The notes: a model not told the origin generated them from the letters alone. A DNA stretch of 64,000 bases from an uncultured Collinsella sp. (GCA_934647195.1 CAKUFD010000003.1:62001-126000), one strand, 5' to 3'. Positions 19,001 through 26,625 are shown, counted from the first letter of the stretch. Numbers and translations are program-made.

Positions 19001-19852
19001 TCCGCCCTCGATTGTGATGGTGCCATGGGTATAGCCTTGTTCGTCGCGGCCGCATCCGATTCCGGCACCGTTATCGCCGCCCTTTGCCGTGACGTTGCCG
19101 CCTTTGATGGTGATGTTTCGCATGGTCCCGTGAAAGCCGCATCCGATTCCCGCGCCGCCCGCGCTGCCGTATGCTTCGATAGTTGCGGTGCCTTCAATCG
19201 CGATTCCGTCGACACTGCCGCCAGAGCCGCCGCCGATGCCTGCAGCATCGGTTCCGCCTTGAGCGATGACGTTGCCGCTTTTGAAGACGATGTTTCCGGT
19301 TGCCCCATCGGAGGAAAGCTTGTAGTTGGTGCCGATGCCGGCGGACATGCTACCAGAAGCTGCTGTCGCGTTGATCGTCCCCGGCTGCTTGGGGTCTGCG
19401 GTGGAGAACACGAGCTTGGTTCGCGTTCCCTCCTTTTGAATCGCAGGGCTCGTAAGGTAGCTCGACAGTCTTGCCTGGGCGTTCGCCTCGCTGATGATGT
19501 TGACGGTCCCGCCCGTGTTTTCGATCTTTATCGAAGGGCACGTCTTGCCCGTATTGGCCGAGATACCGGGATTGATGTTGAGGCCGTTGGCAAGATAGAG
19601 ATTCACGTCTCCCGTTTTGACATGAACCCACGTTGTGCTGCTGGAGCCGCAGAGGCGGTAGGAGCCCGGTCTATCGATAACGACGGTCGTGTTGGCGCCT
19701 TTGCTAGAGATGTCGATCGTGGTCATGGCGTTATTGGCAAAAGCGGGCGTTATGGCAAGGGTGAGTCCTAGGGTGCAGAACGCACCGAGCGCGAGCGCAC
19801 GTGAAAGATGGGTGCGCAGCGCATGAAGCATGCAGGATAGGGCGTCGATCAT
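16037..19852 (-). CDS. LPXTG cell-wall-anchored protein with InlB-type repeats
   Basis: Large surface protein, 1,271 residues. A signal peptide (residues 1 to about 38, ending TPAFA) precedes a beta-helix-like region to about residue 480 made of glycine-rich repeats: AGIG or AIGG motifs alternate with short ITIEGG/IVIKSG strands, as in right-handed beta-helix carbohydrate-binding proteins. Several Listeria-Bacteroides (InlB B-repeat) modules follow, each ending GYT(F/L)xGWNT...TLYAQW. The C-terminus has a Pro-rich spacer, LPGTG near residue 1238, a hydrophobic helix and the RRAR tail: a sortase signal. ATG 19852 has GAGGAGGT upstream and was chosen over the longer frame. It likely has an adhesin or host-glycan role. 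No sortase gene is nearby. Confidence 0.9.
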   Translation of the reverse strand: MIDALSCMLHALRTHLSRALALGAFCTLGLTLAITPAFANNAMTTIDISSKGANTTVVIDRPGSYRLCGSSSTTWVHVKTGDVNLYLANGLNINPGISANTGKTCPSIKIENTGGTVNIISEANAQARLSSYLTSPAIQKEGTRTKLVFSTADPKQPGTINATAASGSMSAGIGTNYKLSSDGATGNIVFKSGNVIAQGGTDAAGIGGGSGGSVDGIAIEGTATIEAYGSAGGAGIGCGFHGTMRNITIKGGNVTAKGGDNGAGIGCGRDEQGYTHGTITIEGGTVNATGGGFGAGIGGSYRSKGTSIVIKSGTINAIAGKYACGIGSGGGTTNEHWCKSITISGGDVTAFGGEANSARGAAIGNECRATGRQAITITGGIVRAYAASDHAHAIGGGGTNGPGSYPHVTVDISGGTIIAKGGSKASAFGSNGNGYNTQKDKYFAATVTGGSVLIAPDGSVTNLGTFQVTPTDAAHNKVSPTAATMGTLENKQLDLGSSQTVVKDLGSNYGMNDVTAISLDDEFGNGKKDVLFCPWLPAETTLLRVDARVQSQSVPYTGSVASGQTGTLHPACNLVLSPYGTGTDGHALALFGQGVESIQPAVATGQVAERYTASPNPYSEQVMDASGKLSPNVTVNDTRLTDAQGNWVYSDGTDGSGSYSSYTLYAQMRPVSYTVHFDANAPAGSSATATGTVPDDIVAKYGKTYKIDEGSTLFIPGYTLNGWNTAADGSGTAFAPGERASNLSDTDGATVTLYAQWTRKPYTIHFEGGEGAVGHMDDALFDIDVAAQLPANHFSKPGYTFAGWAPSASVGGAISDGAWVTNLCAKDADGNIVLDADGSPMGLTLTARWVDNSVAAHDVTVTVSIDNCAAQGFASRLTLVDGETTFAPFEEKTDASGITYYALKREGTLPAGTYALMLDSKDTGKTVEVGNDADVVSLSFYSLTTGCDSKLAEVDMQASWSITEGADTVYLEGSHVTLTARNPERGYVFDQWTSPDGTARFTDGSSGVSNPTMIVVDRALLMHATSHPIDYRVRFDPNADDATGTMGEQILVYDAEAELFTCGFARTGYTFAGWNTKSDGTGDAFANGAAVKNLMATEGALTLFAQWKPIAYFVHFDGNLAEGPAMQSIEATYGQAFLLPENTFVFHNDGLADSTFTGWNTQRDGSGDSYKDAQQVINLCSEQGASITLYAQWNDPEPAPAPTPEPDPSPSPGTSSGTDQKTPQQPNGTQAKGHRDGLPGTGDDSPLRIAIGTLGIIVLVLGIFRMQRRAR

Positions 19853-20046
19853 GGCGGTACCTCCTCGTGCGTTTGTTACTCCGATTTTATCATGGGGCTT
19901 TTGGAGGGGTGGTTTTGTATGGGGGAGGCAAAAGGTGGACGGCGGTGTAAGTCGAGTTCTGCGGCGATTTTGCGGCATTTCATTGCGGAGCAAGCCTCAA
20001 GAGAAAACAGGCCAAGACGAAAAACATGCATTGAACTGCTAAAACT

Positions 20047-20066
20047 CAATGGTGCCCCCAACGGGA
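20047..20066 (-). repeat. Duplicate of the tRNA-Glu 3' end
   Basis: Twenty bases identical to 20237-20256, covering the CCA end, acceptor strand and part of the T-arm of tRNA-Glu in the same orientation. The copy breaks off in the T-loop. It resembles an attachment-site-like direct repeat or a truncated tRNA copy, 190 bases from the intact gene. Confidence 0.75.
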
Positions 20067-20071
20067 TGTCC

Positions 20072-20181
20072 GCGTGCGGCTTCGCCGCCCGCCCCCGCCG
20101 CGGCGCTTCCGCGCCTTGCGCGCTGCGCTGGAAAACGCTTGCGCGTTTCCGCAGCTCCGTGCCCTGCCGGGTTCGAATCCC
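20072..20181 (+). repeat. GC-rich structured element, copy A, ending in a T-arm-like sequence
   Basis: About 110 bases, nearly identical to 55477-55588. It contains conserved hairpins GCGGC/GCCGC, GGCGC/GCGCC and GGAAAACGC/GCGTTTCC and ends in GGGTTCGAATCCC, a tRNA T-arm sequence in plus orientation, opposite to the neighbouring tRNA-Glu. The left edge joins the truncated tRNA-Glu 3' end. Class of element unknown. Confidence 0.7.
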
Positions 20182-20195
20182 GGCGTTTGGGCAGC

Positions 20196-20227
20196 AAAAA
20201 GCCCGCTACCGGGAGGGCAACGGGCTT
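20196..20227 (-). terminator. Terminator of tRNA-Glu
   Basis: On the minus strand GCCCGTTGCC...GGTAGCGGGC forms a stem followed by TTTTTGC, 12 nt after the tRNA CCA end. Confidence 0.8.
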
Positions 20228-20238
20228 CTCGATTCGAA

Positions 20239-20315
20239 TGGTGCCCCCAACGGGATTCGAACCCGTGATATCCACCTTGAAAGGGTGGCGTCCTTGGCCG
20301 CTAGACGATGGGGAC
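20239..20315 (-). tRNA. tRNA-Glu (anticodon UUC)
   Basis: The minus strand folds as a complete cloverleaf: acceptor GTCCCCA/TGGGGGC, anticodon stem CCACC/GGTGG around loop CTTTCAA (anticodon TTC), and T-arm ACGGGTTCGAATCCCGT. The 3' CCA is encoded. It is followed by a terminator and then a partial duplicate of its own 3' end. Confidence 0.96.
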
Positions 20316-20365
20316 AGCGCAGTTGAGTATACCAGATATCTCGTATGCGAAAAGCCTATCTTTCA

Positions 20366-20394
20366 TGTTAATTCTAGATGTTAATCAGTCAACT
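20366..20394 (+). promoter_or_regulatory. Possible BirA operator of bioY
   Basis: TGTTAAT and GTCAACT are spaced 15 bases apart, about 75 bases upstream of bioY; the layout recalls the biotin-repressor pattern GTTAAC-N14/15-GTTAAC with mismatches. ATGTTAAT is also directly repeated. Weak, consensus-based evidence. Confidence 0.3.
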
Positions 20395-20469
20395 TCTAGG
20401 AGATGGGACATGCAGCACATATACTGTCTCCTTGCTTGTTCGTTCGACTGCTCAGATCAAGGAGCTCAG

Positions 20470-21012
20470 ATGAAAACTCAGCAAATTGCTCGTGCCGGAC
20501 TGTGCGTGGCGCTCTTGGCCGTTTCCGCGTGGGTGAGCGTTCCCCTCGGCCCCATTCCCTTCACGCTGCAGACCATGGCCCTGGCGCTGATTCCTGCTGT
20601 TCTCGATAGACCCACGGCGATTCTCGCGGTTGCGGTGTACCTACTCTTGGGCGCTATCGGCCTGCCGGTGTTCTCCGGTTTCTCGGGCGGCGTGATGCGC
20701 CTCGTGGGCCCGACGGGCGGCTTTTTGTGGGGTTTCCTCGTGGGCATGATCGTCGCCACGACGCTGGTTCGCTTGCTGCCTCAGACCATGCCGCTCTTTA
20801 CCCGCGTGCTCGCGGGTGATGTTGTCCTGCTGGTCATCTCTTATGTGTGCGGAACGGCCCAGCTCATGGTTGTTGGCTCGATGGGTGTGGCGCCTGCTAT
20901 GGCAGCTGCCGTCTTGCCGTTCATCTTGCCCGATGCTGCGAAGCTCGCCATCGGTGCCGGCGTGGGCTGCGCTGTGGACAAGGCCCTCTCTTCGACGCTT
21001 AGCCGCGCATAG
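20470..21012 (+). CDS. bioY: Biotin ECF transporter substrate-binding protein BioY
   Basis: Integral membrane S component that captures biotin for an energy-coupling factor transporter. 180 residues with about six hydrophobic helices. Family motifs: ISVPLGPIPFTLQT-like stretch (VSVPLGPIPFTLQTMAL near residue 25), YLLLGAIGLPVFSGFSGG (near 60) and LVGPTGGFLWGF (near 80), the conserved BioY loop. ATG 20470 has AAGGAG seven bases upstream; the longer frame was rejected. No ecfA or ecfT is adjacent, so it probably uses the shared module encoded at 27.1-29.7 kb. A terminator follows. Confidence 0.95.
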   Translation: MKTQQIARAGLCVALLAVSAWVSVPLGPIPFTLQTMALALIPAVLDRPTAILAVAVYLLLGAIGLPVFSGFSGGVMRLVGPTGGFLWGFLVGMIVATTLVRLLPQTMPLFTRVLAGDVVLLVISYVCGTAQLMVVGSMGVAPAMAAAVLPFILPDAAKLAIGAGVGCAVDKALSSTLSRA

Positions 21013-21037
21013 CCCCAACGATATCGGCTAAAAACAT

Positions 21038-21087
21038 CGCCCCGGCAGGATGAGGCATGCATGCTTTATCCTGCCGGGGCGTTTTTG
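21038..21087 (+). terminator. Rho-independent terminator of bioY
   Basis: Long perfect stem CGCCCCGGCAGGAT/ATCCTGCCGGGGCG with T5 tail, 25 nt after bioY. Confidence 0.93.
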
Positions 21088-21123
21088 TTGTGGCGCGCGG
21101 CGGGTGCGCTGTCGGTGAGCGTC

Positions 21124-22143
21124 TTAGAATCCTTGGCGACGAGCGAACTCCTCAGAAAGCTCCTCCATGCCATCGATCGACTGGATCCAGGCAGGAAAAT
21201 CGGGGGTATCCACGATGATGCTGTCTGCTTCCCATACCGCTTGGTGCGTGAGGTTCCAGGGCTCCTGTGGCTCAGGCCTCGTGGGCAGGTACGGCGTGAG
21301 ATAGGTGGGGTTGAGCAGGAAGAACGCTCCGCCGTCACAGCGCTGGGCAAAATCGCGTGCGGCGCGACGGGCGTTTTTGCGTCGACCGAGTTTGTACAGC
21401 AATAGCGTACGTCCCAGCAGATACCAGGGAGATGCCTCCAGCTCCTCGCCTCCCTCGTGGGCCGTGGCGAAAAAGCCGTCCTCGTCTTCAAGGCGCGCCT
21501 GTGCCAGTAAAACGGTGCCAAAGGCGCGGTTGTCGTAACCGCGGGCGCGCATAACGCGCTTGGCATATGTGATGGCGGCGCGATAGCGAGCGCTTCCCAA
21601 GCAACCGGTCGAGAGGGCTTCGAGCGTGTGAAGCCAACCGATCATCATAGGGCATGAAAGCGTGCGACGAGCCATCTCGTCTTCGGAGAGCTCCTCATTC
21701 CAATAGTGCGGGGCGTTTGCATCAAAATCGGCAACCGTGGTGCTCAGATACTCCCGCGCCTGCTTTTCGAGCTGCATGATGTCGCCTAGGCAGTTGTCGA
21801 GGGGGACATCGGCAAGAAGGATGTTCAGCAGCTGCGCATCGATGCAGCTGCGATCGGTCTCGATAATCTTGAAGAGCGAGAGGCGTATATCGTTAAAAAG
21901 TGCCTCACGTTTCTTGTCGAATTCCTCGTCGGGGAGCTCTTCCAAGTGCTCGATGCCGTAAATGAGCTGCTCGCGAACGCGTGCGTACGAAATGAGCGTC
22001 TGCGCTTGCGCGGACGTGGCGTAGGAGCCGGGATCTTGTTCGATGCGCTCGCGCAGCAAATCCTCTGCCGCAGGGGTGAGGCCTGGGTGCTCTTGCTCAT
22101 ATTCATACTGCAAAAACGCCGGAATATATTTGCGCGGATTCAT
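21124..22143 (-). CDS. Hypothetical helical repeat protein (TPR-like)
   Basis: 339 residues, not assigned to a named family. The sequence is almost entirely alpha-helical, with TPR-like features such as ARYRAAITYAKRVMRARGYDNRAFGTVLLAQARL (about 195-230) and the LGRTLLLYKLGRRKNARRAAR segment (about 245-265). No signal peptide or membrane segment, so probably cytoplasmic. Its ATG overlaps the stop of the upstream gene (TAATG), so the two are co-translated and may form a complex. Both are acidic, similar in length and share a helical-repeat look, which suggests ancient duplication, though identity is low by eye. Confidence 0.65.
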   Translation of the reverse strand: MNPRKYIPAFLQYEYEQEHPGLTPAAEDLLRERIEQDPGSYATSAQAQTLISYARVREQLIYGIEHLEELPDEEFDKKREALFNDIRLSLFKIIETDRSCIDAQLLNILLADVPLDNCLGDIMQLEKQAREYLSTTVADFDANAPHYWNEELSEDEMARRTLSCPMMIGWLHTLEALSTGCLGSARYRAAITYAKRVMRARGYDNRAFGTVLLAQARLEDEDGFFATAHEGGEELEASPWYLLGRTLLLYKLGRRKNARRAARDFAQRCDGGAFFLLNPTYLTPYLPTRPEPQEPWNLTHQAVWEADSIIVDTPDFPAWIQSIDGMEELSEEFARRQGF

Positions 22144-23225
22144 TAGTTGTTACCCCGCTTTCGGGCGGCGTTTACCATTGCGGAAAACTGCGCCACATCC
22201 TCGTCAAGCGCCGACTGCACCAGCTCGTGATTGGCAAGCCAAACGGCGAAGCCGGCGTTCTCGGGCGCCCCAAGGCCCTCCTGGAGCAGCGGGGTCGCTT
22301 CGCTGATGGCAAGAATGAGCTCGTCTTGGCTACCGGGCATCACGTTTACGCGCGCATACAGGCCATCGGGAAATTCTGCCTGATAGAACAGTGCCTGCGA
22401 TGTGTGCGGATAGGTGCGCAGAAGGAGGCGGAGCACATGGCTCGCGCCTTCGAAGTCGAAAGCTCGGTACAAAACGTTGATCTGCGCAAGCAGGCTCCAG
22501 GCATCCTGACGCGGCTCGGACCTGTCTGAGCGGCGCGGCTGAATGGGAGGGGCAGCAAACGCGCGCGGGTGTTCGGCCTTAAAGCGCTTGAGATCGGCGA
22601 TATCGCACTCCAGCTTGGCGAGGGCGAGCATCGCGGTGTAGCGAACATCGGCGGGATCGTCGGGGGCGATCTCCAGAAGATCGCGTGCAGCGTCGAAGGA
22701 GAGCTTGTACTGGCCCGCTATGAGCGCGCGAGAAGAAAGGGCGGCAAGCCAGCGAAGATAGGGACGTTTTCCCAGGTCTTGAGCGTATTCTTCGTCATAG
22801 GGATTGTCGGCAGACTTGATGAGCTCCTCGATATCGTGCTCGACGGCCGCGCGATTATCCAAAAGGTAGGAGACGTACTCATCGTTAGAATTTGCGCAAA
22901 TAGCCGTGAGCATACGGCGAGCGTCCCAGTTCTTGGGGTCAAGCTCCACTGCTTCGCGCAAGATGGCCTCGGCGCGATCGTCCTCTTGATTGATCTGGTC
23001 TTCGTCGGTGAGAAATGGCACGCGGTAGTCGGCAAGCTCTGCTGCCTTTGCTACTAGGTGGAACGAACGATCGCGGTCGGTTTTGACCAGCGCGTCCGGG
23101 TCTTGTTGATATTGGGTCATGCCGCGCTCGATAACTGCGTTGTTTTCGAGCGGATAGATGTGCTCTCGACGTAAAAGTTCCAGGATGAGGCGCAGGCAGT
23201 CCTCCTGAATGGGATCGAATGCCAT
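22143..23225 (-). CDS. Hypothetical TPR-like protein
   Basis: 360 residues, no named family recognised. Helical repeats are evident: AILREAVELDPKNWDARRMLTAIC (about 105-130) matches a TPR consensus, followed by further TPR-like pairs (YKLSFDAARDLLEIAPDD, about 190-210; ALFYQAEFPDGLYAR, about 295). The N-terminal ILELLRREHIYPLENNAVIERG resembles the start of tetratricopeptide scaffold proteins. ATG 23225 has GGAGAGGAG upstream and was chosen over the longer frame. First gene of a two-gene operon coupled by a TAATG overlap. Function unknown; a scaffold or protein-interaction role is the best guess. Confidence 0.65.
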   Translation of the reverse strand: MAFDPIQEDCLRLILELLRREHIYPLENNAVIERGMTQYQQDPDALVKTDRDRSFHLVAKAAELADYRVPFLTDEDQINQEDDRAEAILREAVELDPKNWDARRMLTAICANSNDEYVSYLLDNRAAVEHDIEELIKSADNPYDEEYAQDLGKRPYLRWLAALSSRALIAGQYKLSFDAARDLLEIAPDDPADVRYTAMLALAKLECDIADLKRFKAEHPRAFAAPPIQPRRSDRSEPRQDAWSLLAQINVLYRAFDFEGASHVLRLLLRTYPHTSQALFYQAEFPDGLYARVNVMPGSQDELILAISEATPLLQEGLGAPENAGFAVWLANHELVQSALDEDVAQFSAMVNAARKRGNN

Positions 23226-23597
23226 GGGCCACTCCTCTCCGTGTGTAATAGTCAAAAGTATAGAGCAGCGGAGCTGCTGTGCCAAAGGGCTATGTACCCA
23301 AGATGGAGATGTGCAACACACCGAGAAAAACTTACGTTTACGGAAAAACGAAAGGCATAAATGGGCGCAAAACCTATAATCGCATCGTTGCGTGGAACGG
23401 ATCCGTTTCGAATGTCCTTTCGAAATCCTAACCGTAAGCGCAACCTACCATGAGACGGGAGTATTATCCTCTTGTGGTAAAGCGTTTGAGCACACCGTCG
23501 CCTGATGCGCTCGTCGCTGCTTTTGGTCCTTGCGGAGCCAACTAGGTGCTCCGTATTAATACAAGCCGAGAGGGGCTTGTCGATTTGGAGGCAAGGT
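23226..23597 (+). promoter_or_regulatory. Leader of the iron-dependent alcohol dehydrogenase
   Basis: Gene-free stretch of about 370 bases between divergent genes. Just before the ADH start are two perfect hairpins: CGGAGC/GCTCCG (23533-23553) and ACAAGCC/GGCTTGT (23561-23580), the second ending about seven bases before the GGAGG ribosome site. The T-rich portion upstream (23320-23480) probably holds promoters for both directions, but no consensus pair was found. Confidence 0.4.
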
Positions 23598-24821
23598 ATG
23601 GGACGTTTTACTAACCCGCGCGATCTGTATTTCGGTGAGGGCGCTCGTCACGAGGTGAAGAACCTCAAGGGCAAGAAGGCCATCATCGTTTCCGGTGGCA
23701 GCTCCATGCGCCGCGGTGGCTTCCTGCAGGACGTCGAGGCAGACCTTAAAGAGGCCGGCATGGAGGTCCAGCTCTTTGAGGGCGTCGAGTCCGACCCGTC
23801 CATCGAGACGGTCATGAAGGGCGCCGAGGCTATGCGCGAGTTCGAGCCCGACTGGATCGTCGCCATCGGTGGCGGTTCCCCGATCGACGCCGCTAAGGCT
23901 ATGTGGGTCTTCTACGAGTATCCCGAGGAGTCCTTCGAGAACATCATCCAGCCGTTCAGCTTCCCTGAGCTTCGCCAGAAGGCTCACTTCTGCGCCATCT
24001 CCTCTACCTCCGGTACCGCTACCGAGGTCACTGCCTTCTCCGTCATCACCGATTACGCCAAGGGCATCAAGTACCCGCTGGCCGACTTCAACATCACTCC
24101 GGATGTCGCCATCGTCGACCCCGAGCTCACCTACACCATGCCTGCTAAGCTCTGCGCTCACACCGGTATGGACGCTCTGACGCACTGCATGGAGGCCTAC
24201 GTTTCCACCTTCGCTTCCATGTTCACCGACGCCAACGCTCTGCACGGTATCCGCGAGATCGTCGAGTGGCTGCCCAAGTCCTATGCTGGCGATCATGAGG
24301 CCCGCCAGCACATGCATGAGGCTCAGTGCATCGCCGGTATCGCCTTCTCTTCGGGCCTGCTCGGCATCGTTCACTCCATGGCTCACAAGACCGGTGCTGC
24401 CTTTGAGAACGGCCACATCATCCATGGTGCAGCCAACGCTATGTACCTCGGCAAGGTCATCCAGTGGAACTCCAAGGATCCTCGTGCTGCCGAGCGCTAT
24501 GCCTATGTTGCCAAGGAGGTCCTGCACCTTCCCGGCGAGACCAACGAGGAGCTCGTCGCTGCGCTCGTCCAGAAGATTCGCGACCTCAACGACCAGCTCA
24601 ACATTCCGCAGTCCATCAAGGATTACGCAAATGGTGGCGTAAAGGTCGACGCCGAGAACCCGCAGATGGTTTCCGAGGAGGAGTTCCTCGCCAAGCTGCC
24701 CGAGATCGCCGCGAACGCCGAGACCGACGCCTGCACGCCCGAGAACCCGCGTGAGACCAAGGCTGCCGACTTCGAGAAGATCCTCAAGGCTTGCTACTAC
24801 GACACCGACATCGATTTCTAA
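23598..24821 (+). CDS. Iron-containing alcohol dehydrogenase
   Basis: NAD(P)-dependent, group III (Fe-ADH) dehydrogenase, 407 residues. Family signatures: GGGSPIDAAKAMW (nucleotide-binding, about residue 95), the FCAISSTSGTATEVTAFSVI loop, and metal-ligand regions HTGMDALTHCMEAYVS (about 190-205) and GIVHSMAHKTGAAFENGHIIHG (about 260-280), whose His residues would bind iron. It resembles butanol or 1,3-propanediol dehydrogenase types and probably disposes of NADH by reducing aldehydes. ATG 23598 has GGAGG upstream. Codon use is strongly biased to C-ending codons, like the ribosomal genes here, suggesting high expression. A structured leader precedes it and a terminator follows. Confidence 0.93.
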   Translation: MGRFTNPRDLYFGEGARHEVKNLKGKKAIIVSGGSSMRRGGFLQDVEADLKEAGMEVQLFEGVESDPSIETVMKGAEAMREFEPDWIVAIGGGSPIDAAKAMWVFYEYPEESFENIIQPFSFPELRQKAHFCAISSTSGTATEVTAFSVITDYAKGIKYPLADFNITPDVAIVDPELTYTMPAKLCAHTGMDALTHCMEAYVSTFASMFTDANALHGIREIVEWLPKSYAGDHEARQHMHEAQCIAGIAFSSGLLGIVHSMAHKTGAAFENGHIIHGAANAMYLGKVIQWNSKDPRAAERYAYVAKEVLHLPGETNEELVAALVQKIRDLNDQLNIPQSIKDYANGGVKVDAENPQMVSEEEFLAKLPEIAANAETDACTPENPRETKAADFEKILKACYYDTDIDF

Positions 24822-24850
24822 GATAAAATCTTGGGTGTTTAGCCATTGCG

Positions 24851-24886
24851 AGACCCTCGCGCCTTCGTGGTGCGGGGGTCTTTTTT
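24851..24886 (+). terminator. Terminator of the iron-containing ADH
   Basis: Stem AGACCC/GGGTCT with flanking CGC pairs, followed by T6. It abuts the start region of the next gene. Confidence 0.85.
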
Positions 24887-24904
24887 GTGGAAGCGGGGGA
24901 GAGC

Positions 24905-25993
24905 ATGCCGGTGGTATTTGGGGCTCCAGGACGGTATGTGCAGGGGCCGGGGGAGCTTGCGCATCTGGGCGCCTGCGTTGCGCATCTGGGCCGTCGTGCG
25001 TTCATCGTGCTTGATCCTGGGACCGATGGGCGCGTTGGGCAGACGGTTGACGATGGCTTTTTGGCTTGTGAAGGCATCTTGAAGCCGGTGTTTCGCGTGT
25101 ACGACGGACCGTGCTCCGAACGTGCGTGCCGAGGTTTGGCACGTGCTTGCGCACAGCTCAAGTGCGATTGCGTTGTGGGCATGGGCGGCGGCAAGATGCT
25201 CGATATCGCAAAGGCCGTGGCGCACTATGCGGGACTCCCTCTTTGCGTGGCGCCCACGGTGGCCTCAAGCGATGCGCCGTGCAGTGCGCTTTCGGTGCTC
25301 TACGACGACGGCGGCAGCTTTGACAGGTACTTGCATCTTGATCGGGCTCCCGATCTGGTGGTGGTCGATTCCGACGTTATCGCGCATGCGCCGGCGCATT
25401 TGCTCGTGGCGGGTATGGGCGACGCGCTCGCTACGTTTTTCGAGGCGCAGGCATGTAGGGAGTCGGGCGGCGAGAGCGAGCTGGCGGGAGCCTCCGGCGT
25501 TGCTGCTATGGCGCTTGCCCGGTCGTGTTTCGAGGTGCTCATGGTTGACGGACGGCAGGCCAAGGCCGACGTTGAGGCAAAGGTACTCTCGCCTGCGGTC
25601 GAGCGTGTGATTGAGTGCAATATCCTCTGCTCTGGTATCGGCTTTGAAAGCGGCGGATTGTCGCTTGCGCATGCTGTTGCCAATGGGCTGGCTGCACTTG
25701 AGGGCGTGCGTGTGGCGCATGGTCTTGCCGTGACGTACGGTCTATCGGTGCAGTTCGCTGCGGCGGCAACGTTGACGGGCAAGCCTCTGGGCGATGAAGA
25801 GACGCGTGCACTGGCATTTTGCCATGCCGTCGGTTTGCCTACCTGCCTTGTCGATCTGGGGCTGGATGCTTTGCCGGAAGAGGATTTACATTCGATTGCC
25901 GTGCGTGCGCTTTCGTGCACGAGGAATATCGGCAATGTGCCGTATCCGCTGGATGCAGGTATTTTGGAACGTTTTCTTCGCGCGGCGCATTAA
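24905..25993 (+). CDS. gldA: Glycerol dehydrogenase-family protein
   Basis: NAD-dependent dehydrogenase of the GldA branch of the iron/zinc ADH superfamily, 362 residues. Motifs: APGRYVQGPG at the N-terminus, VGMGGGKMLDIAKAVAHY (about 93-110), PTVASSDAPCSALSVLY (about 118-135), DLVVVDS, and the metal-binding GMGDALATFFEAQA (about 170) with later SLAHAVANGL and RVAHGLAVTYG histidines. The usual reaction is glycerol to dihydroxyacetone, which would feed the DhaKL/DhaM kinase encoded at 45.2-47.3 kb. GTG 24887 is in frame but inside the preceding terminator; ATG 24905 has GGGGGAG upstream and is preferred. Transcription probably starts anew or by read-through of the terminator. Confidence 0.88.
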   Translation: MPVVFGAPGRYVQGPGELAHLGACVAHLGRRAFIVLDPGTDGRVGQTVDDGFLACEGILKPVFRVYDGPCSERACRGLARACAQLKCDCVVGMGGGKMLDIAKAVAHYAGLPLCVAPTVASSDAPCSALSVLYDDGGSFDRYLHLDRAPDLVVVDSDVIAHAPAHLLVAGMGDALATFFEAQACRESGGESELAGASGVAAMALARSCFEVLMVDGRQAKADVEAKVLSPAVERVIECNILCSGIGFESGGLSLAHAVANGLAALEGVRVAHGLAVTYGLSVQFAAAATLTGKPLGDEETRALAFCHAVGLPTCLVDLGLDALPEEDLHSIAVRALSCTRNIGNVPYPLDAGILERFLRAAH

Positions 25994-26116
25994 GGGCGCG
26001 CGGCGCTCTTGGGGCAGCAGCCCTTTGTCTGTGGGCATCCGGCGCGGTGTTCGGGCGCCTTGGGCCTTGCTTGGATAATCGTGCGTTCGCGTTTGGATTG
26101 TGCTTTCTATCAATTA

Positions 26117-26159
26117 CGGGCGCCCTTCGTGTTCCATTTTGGGAGACGAAGGGCGCCCG
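26117..26159. terminator. Bidirectional terminator between convergent genes
   Basis: Perfect 14-bp stem CGGGCGCCCTTCGT/ACGAAGGGCGCCCG with a 15-base loop between the gldA-like gene (+) and the flavin-binding protein gene (-). T tracts are poor on both sides. Confidence 0.65.
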
Positions 26160-26193
26160 CTGCATTTGGGCGTTGACGATTGAGGAATTGAAC

Positions 26194-26625
26194 CTACGCG
26201 AGGTCGTCGAGCTTGACGGTGCGCTCGCTGCCGTCGATGTCGCAGAAGCGCGCAGTGCCGGCCTCTACGCTAAAGAAAGCGAGGCGTCCGTCGTTGGCAT
26301 TGTCGTGGTGCTCGCCAATGCCAACCATATGTTTGAATCCCGCCTCGCGCACGGCATCGCTTACCCGGGCATCGTCTGCCCGGTTAGCTGTGCCCGAAAG
26401 GACGATCCAGCACTCGCCGGGCTTCCAACCAGAGAGCTCGAACTTGGGATGAGCCTCGAGCTCGAACCAGACATCCTTGTCGCGCGAGGTGCAAAACCAA
26501 AGCTTGCCGGCATCTGCCATGGCAAACGAGAAGGGACGAACGCGCGGCTGGGTGGGGTCATTAACATCGATAGTGGCGAGGTACCATGCGGGCACGCGGC
26601 GCAGATACGAGACGATTTCGTCCAT
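26194..26625 (-). CDS. Pyridoxamine 5'-phosphate oxidase-like flavin-binding protein
   Basis: 143-residue split-barrel protein of the PNPOx-like superfamily. PAWYLATIDVNDPTQPRVRPFSFAM (residues 12-36) and the GKLWFCTSRDKDVWFELEAHPKFELSG stretch (40-66) are characteristic. These small proteins usually bind FMN or F420 and act as reductases. It lacks the catalytic extras of true PdxH and is likely not the B6 enzyme. A paralogue of similar length lies directly upstream on the same strand, with about 65 bases between them. Cytoplasmic; substrate unknown. Confidence 0.82.
   Translation of the reverse strand: MDEIVSYLRRVPAWYLATIDVNDPTQPRVRPFSFAMADAGKLWFCTSRDKDVWFELEAHPKFELSGWKPGECWIVLSGTANRADDARVSDAVREAGFKHMVGIGEHHDNANDGRLAFFSVEAGTARFCDIDGSERTVKLDDLA

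Noticed and set aside
20161..20195. Possible additional tRNA at the plus-strand T-arm sequence
   Set aside because: Only a T-arm-like hairpin is present; no anticodon arm, D-arm or acceptor partner can be built from the GC-rich sequence before it.
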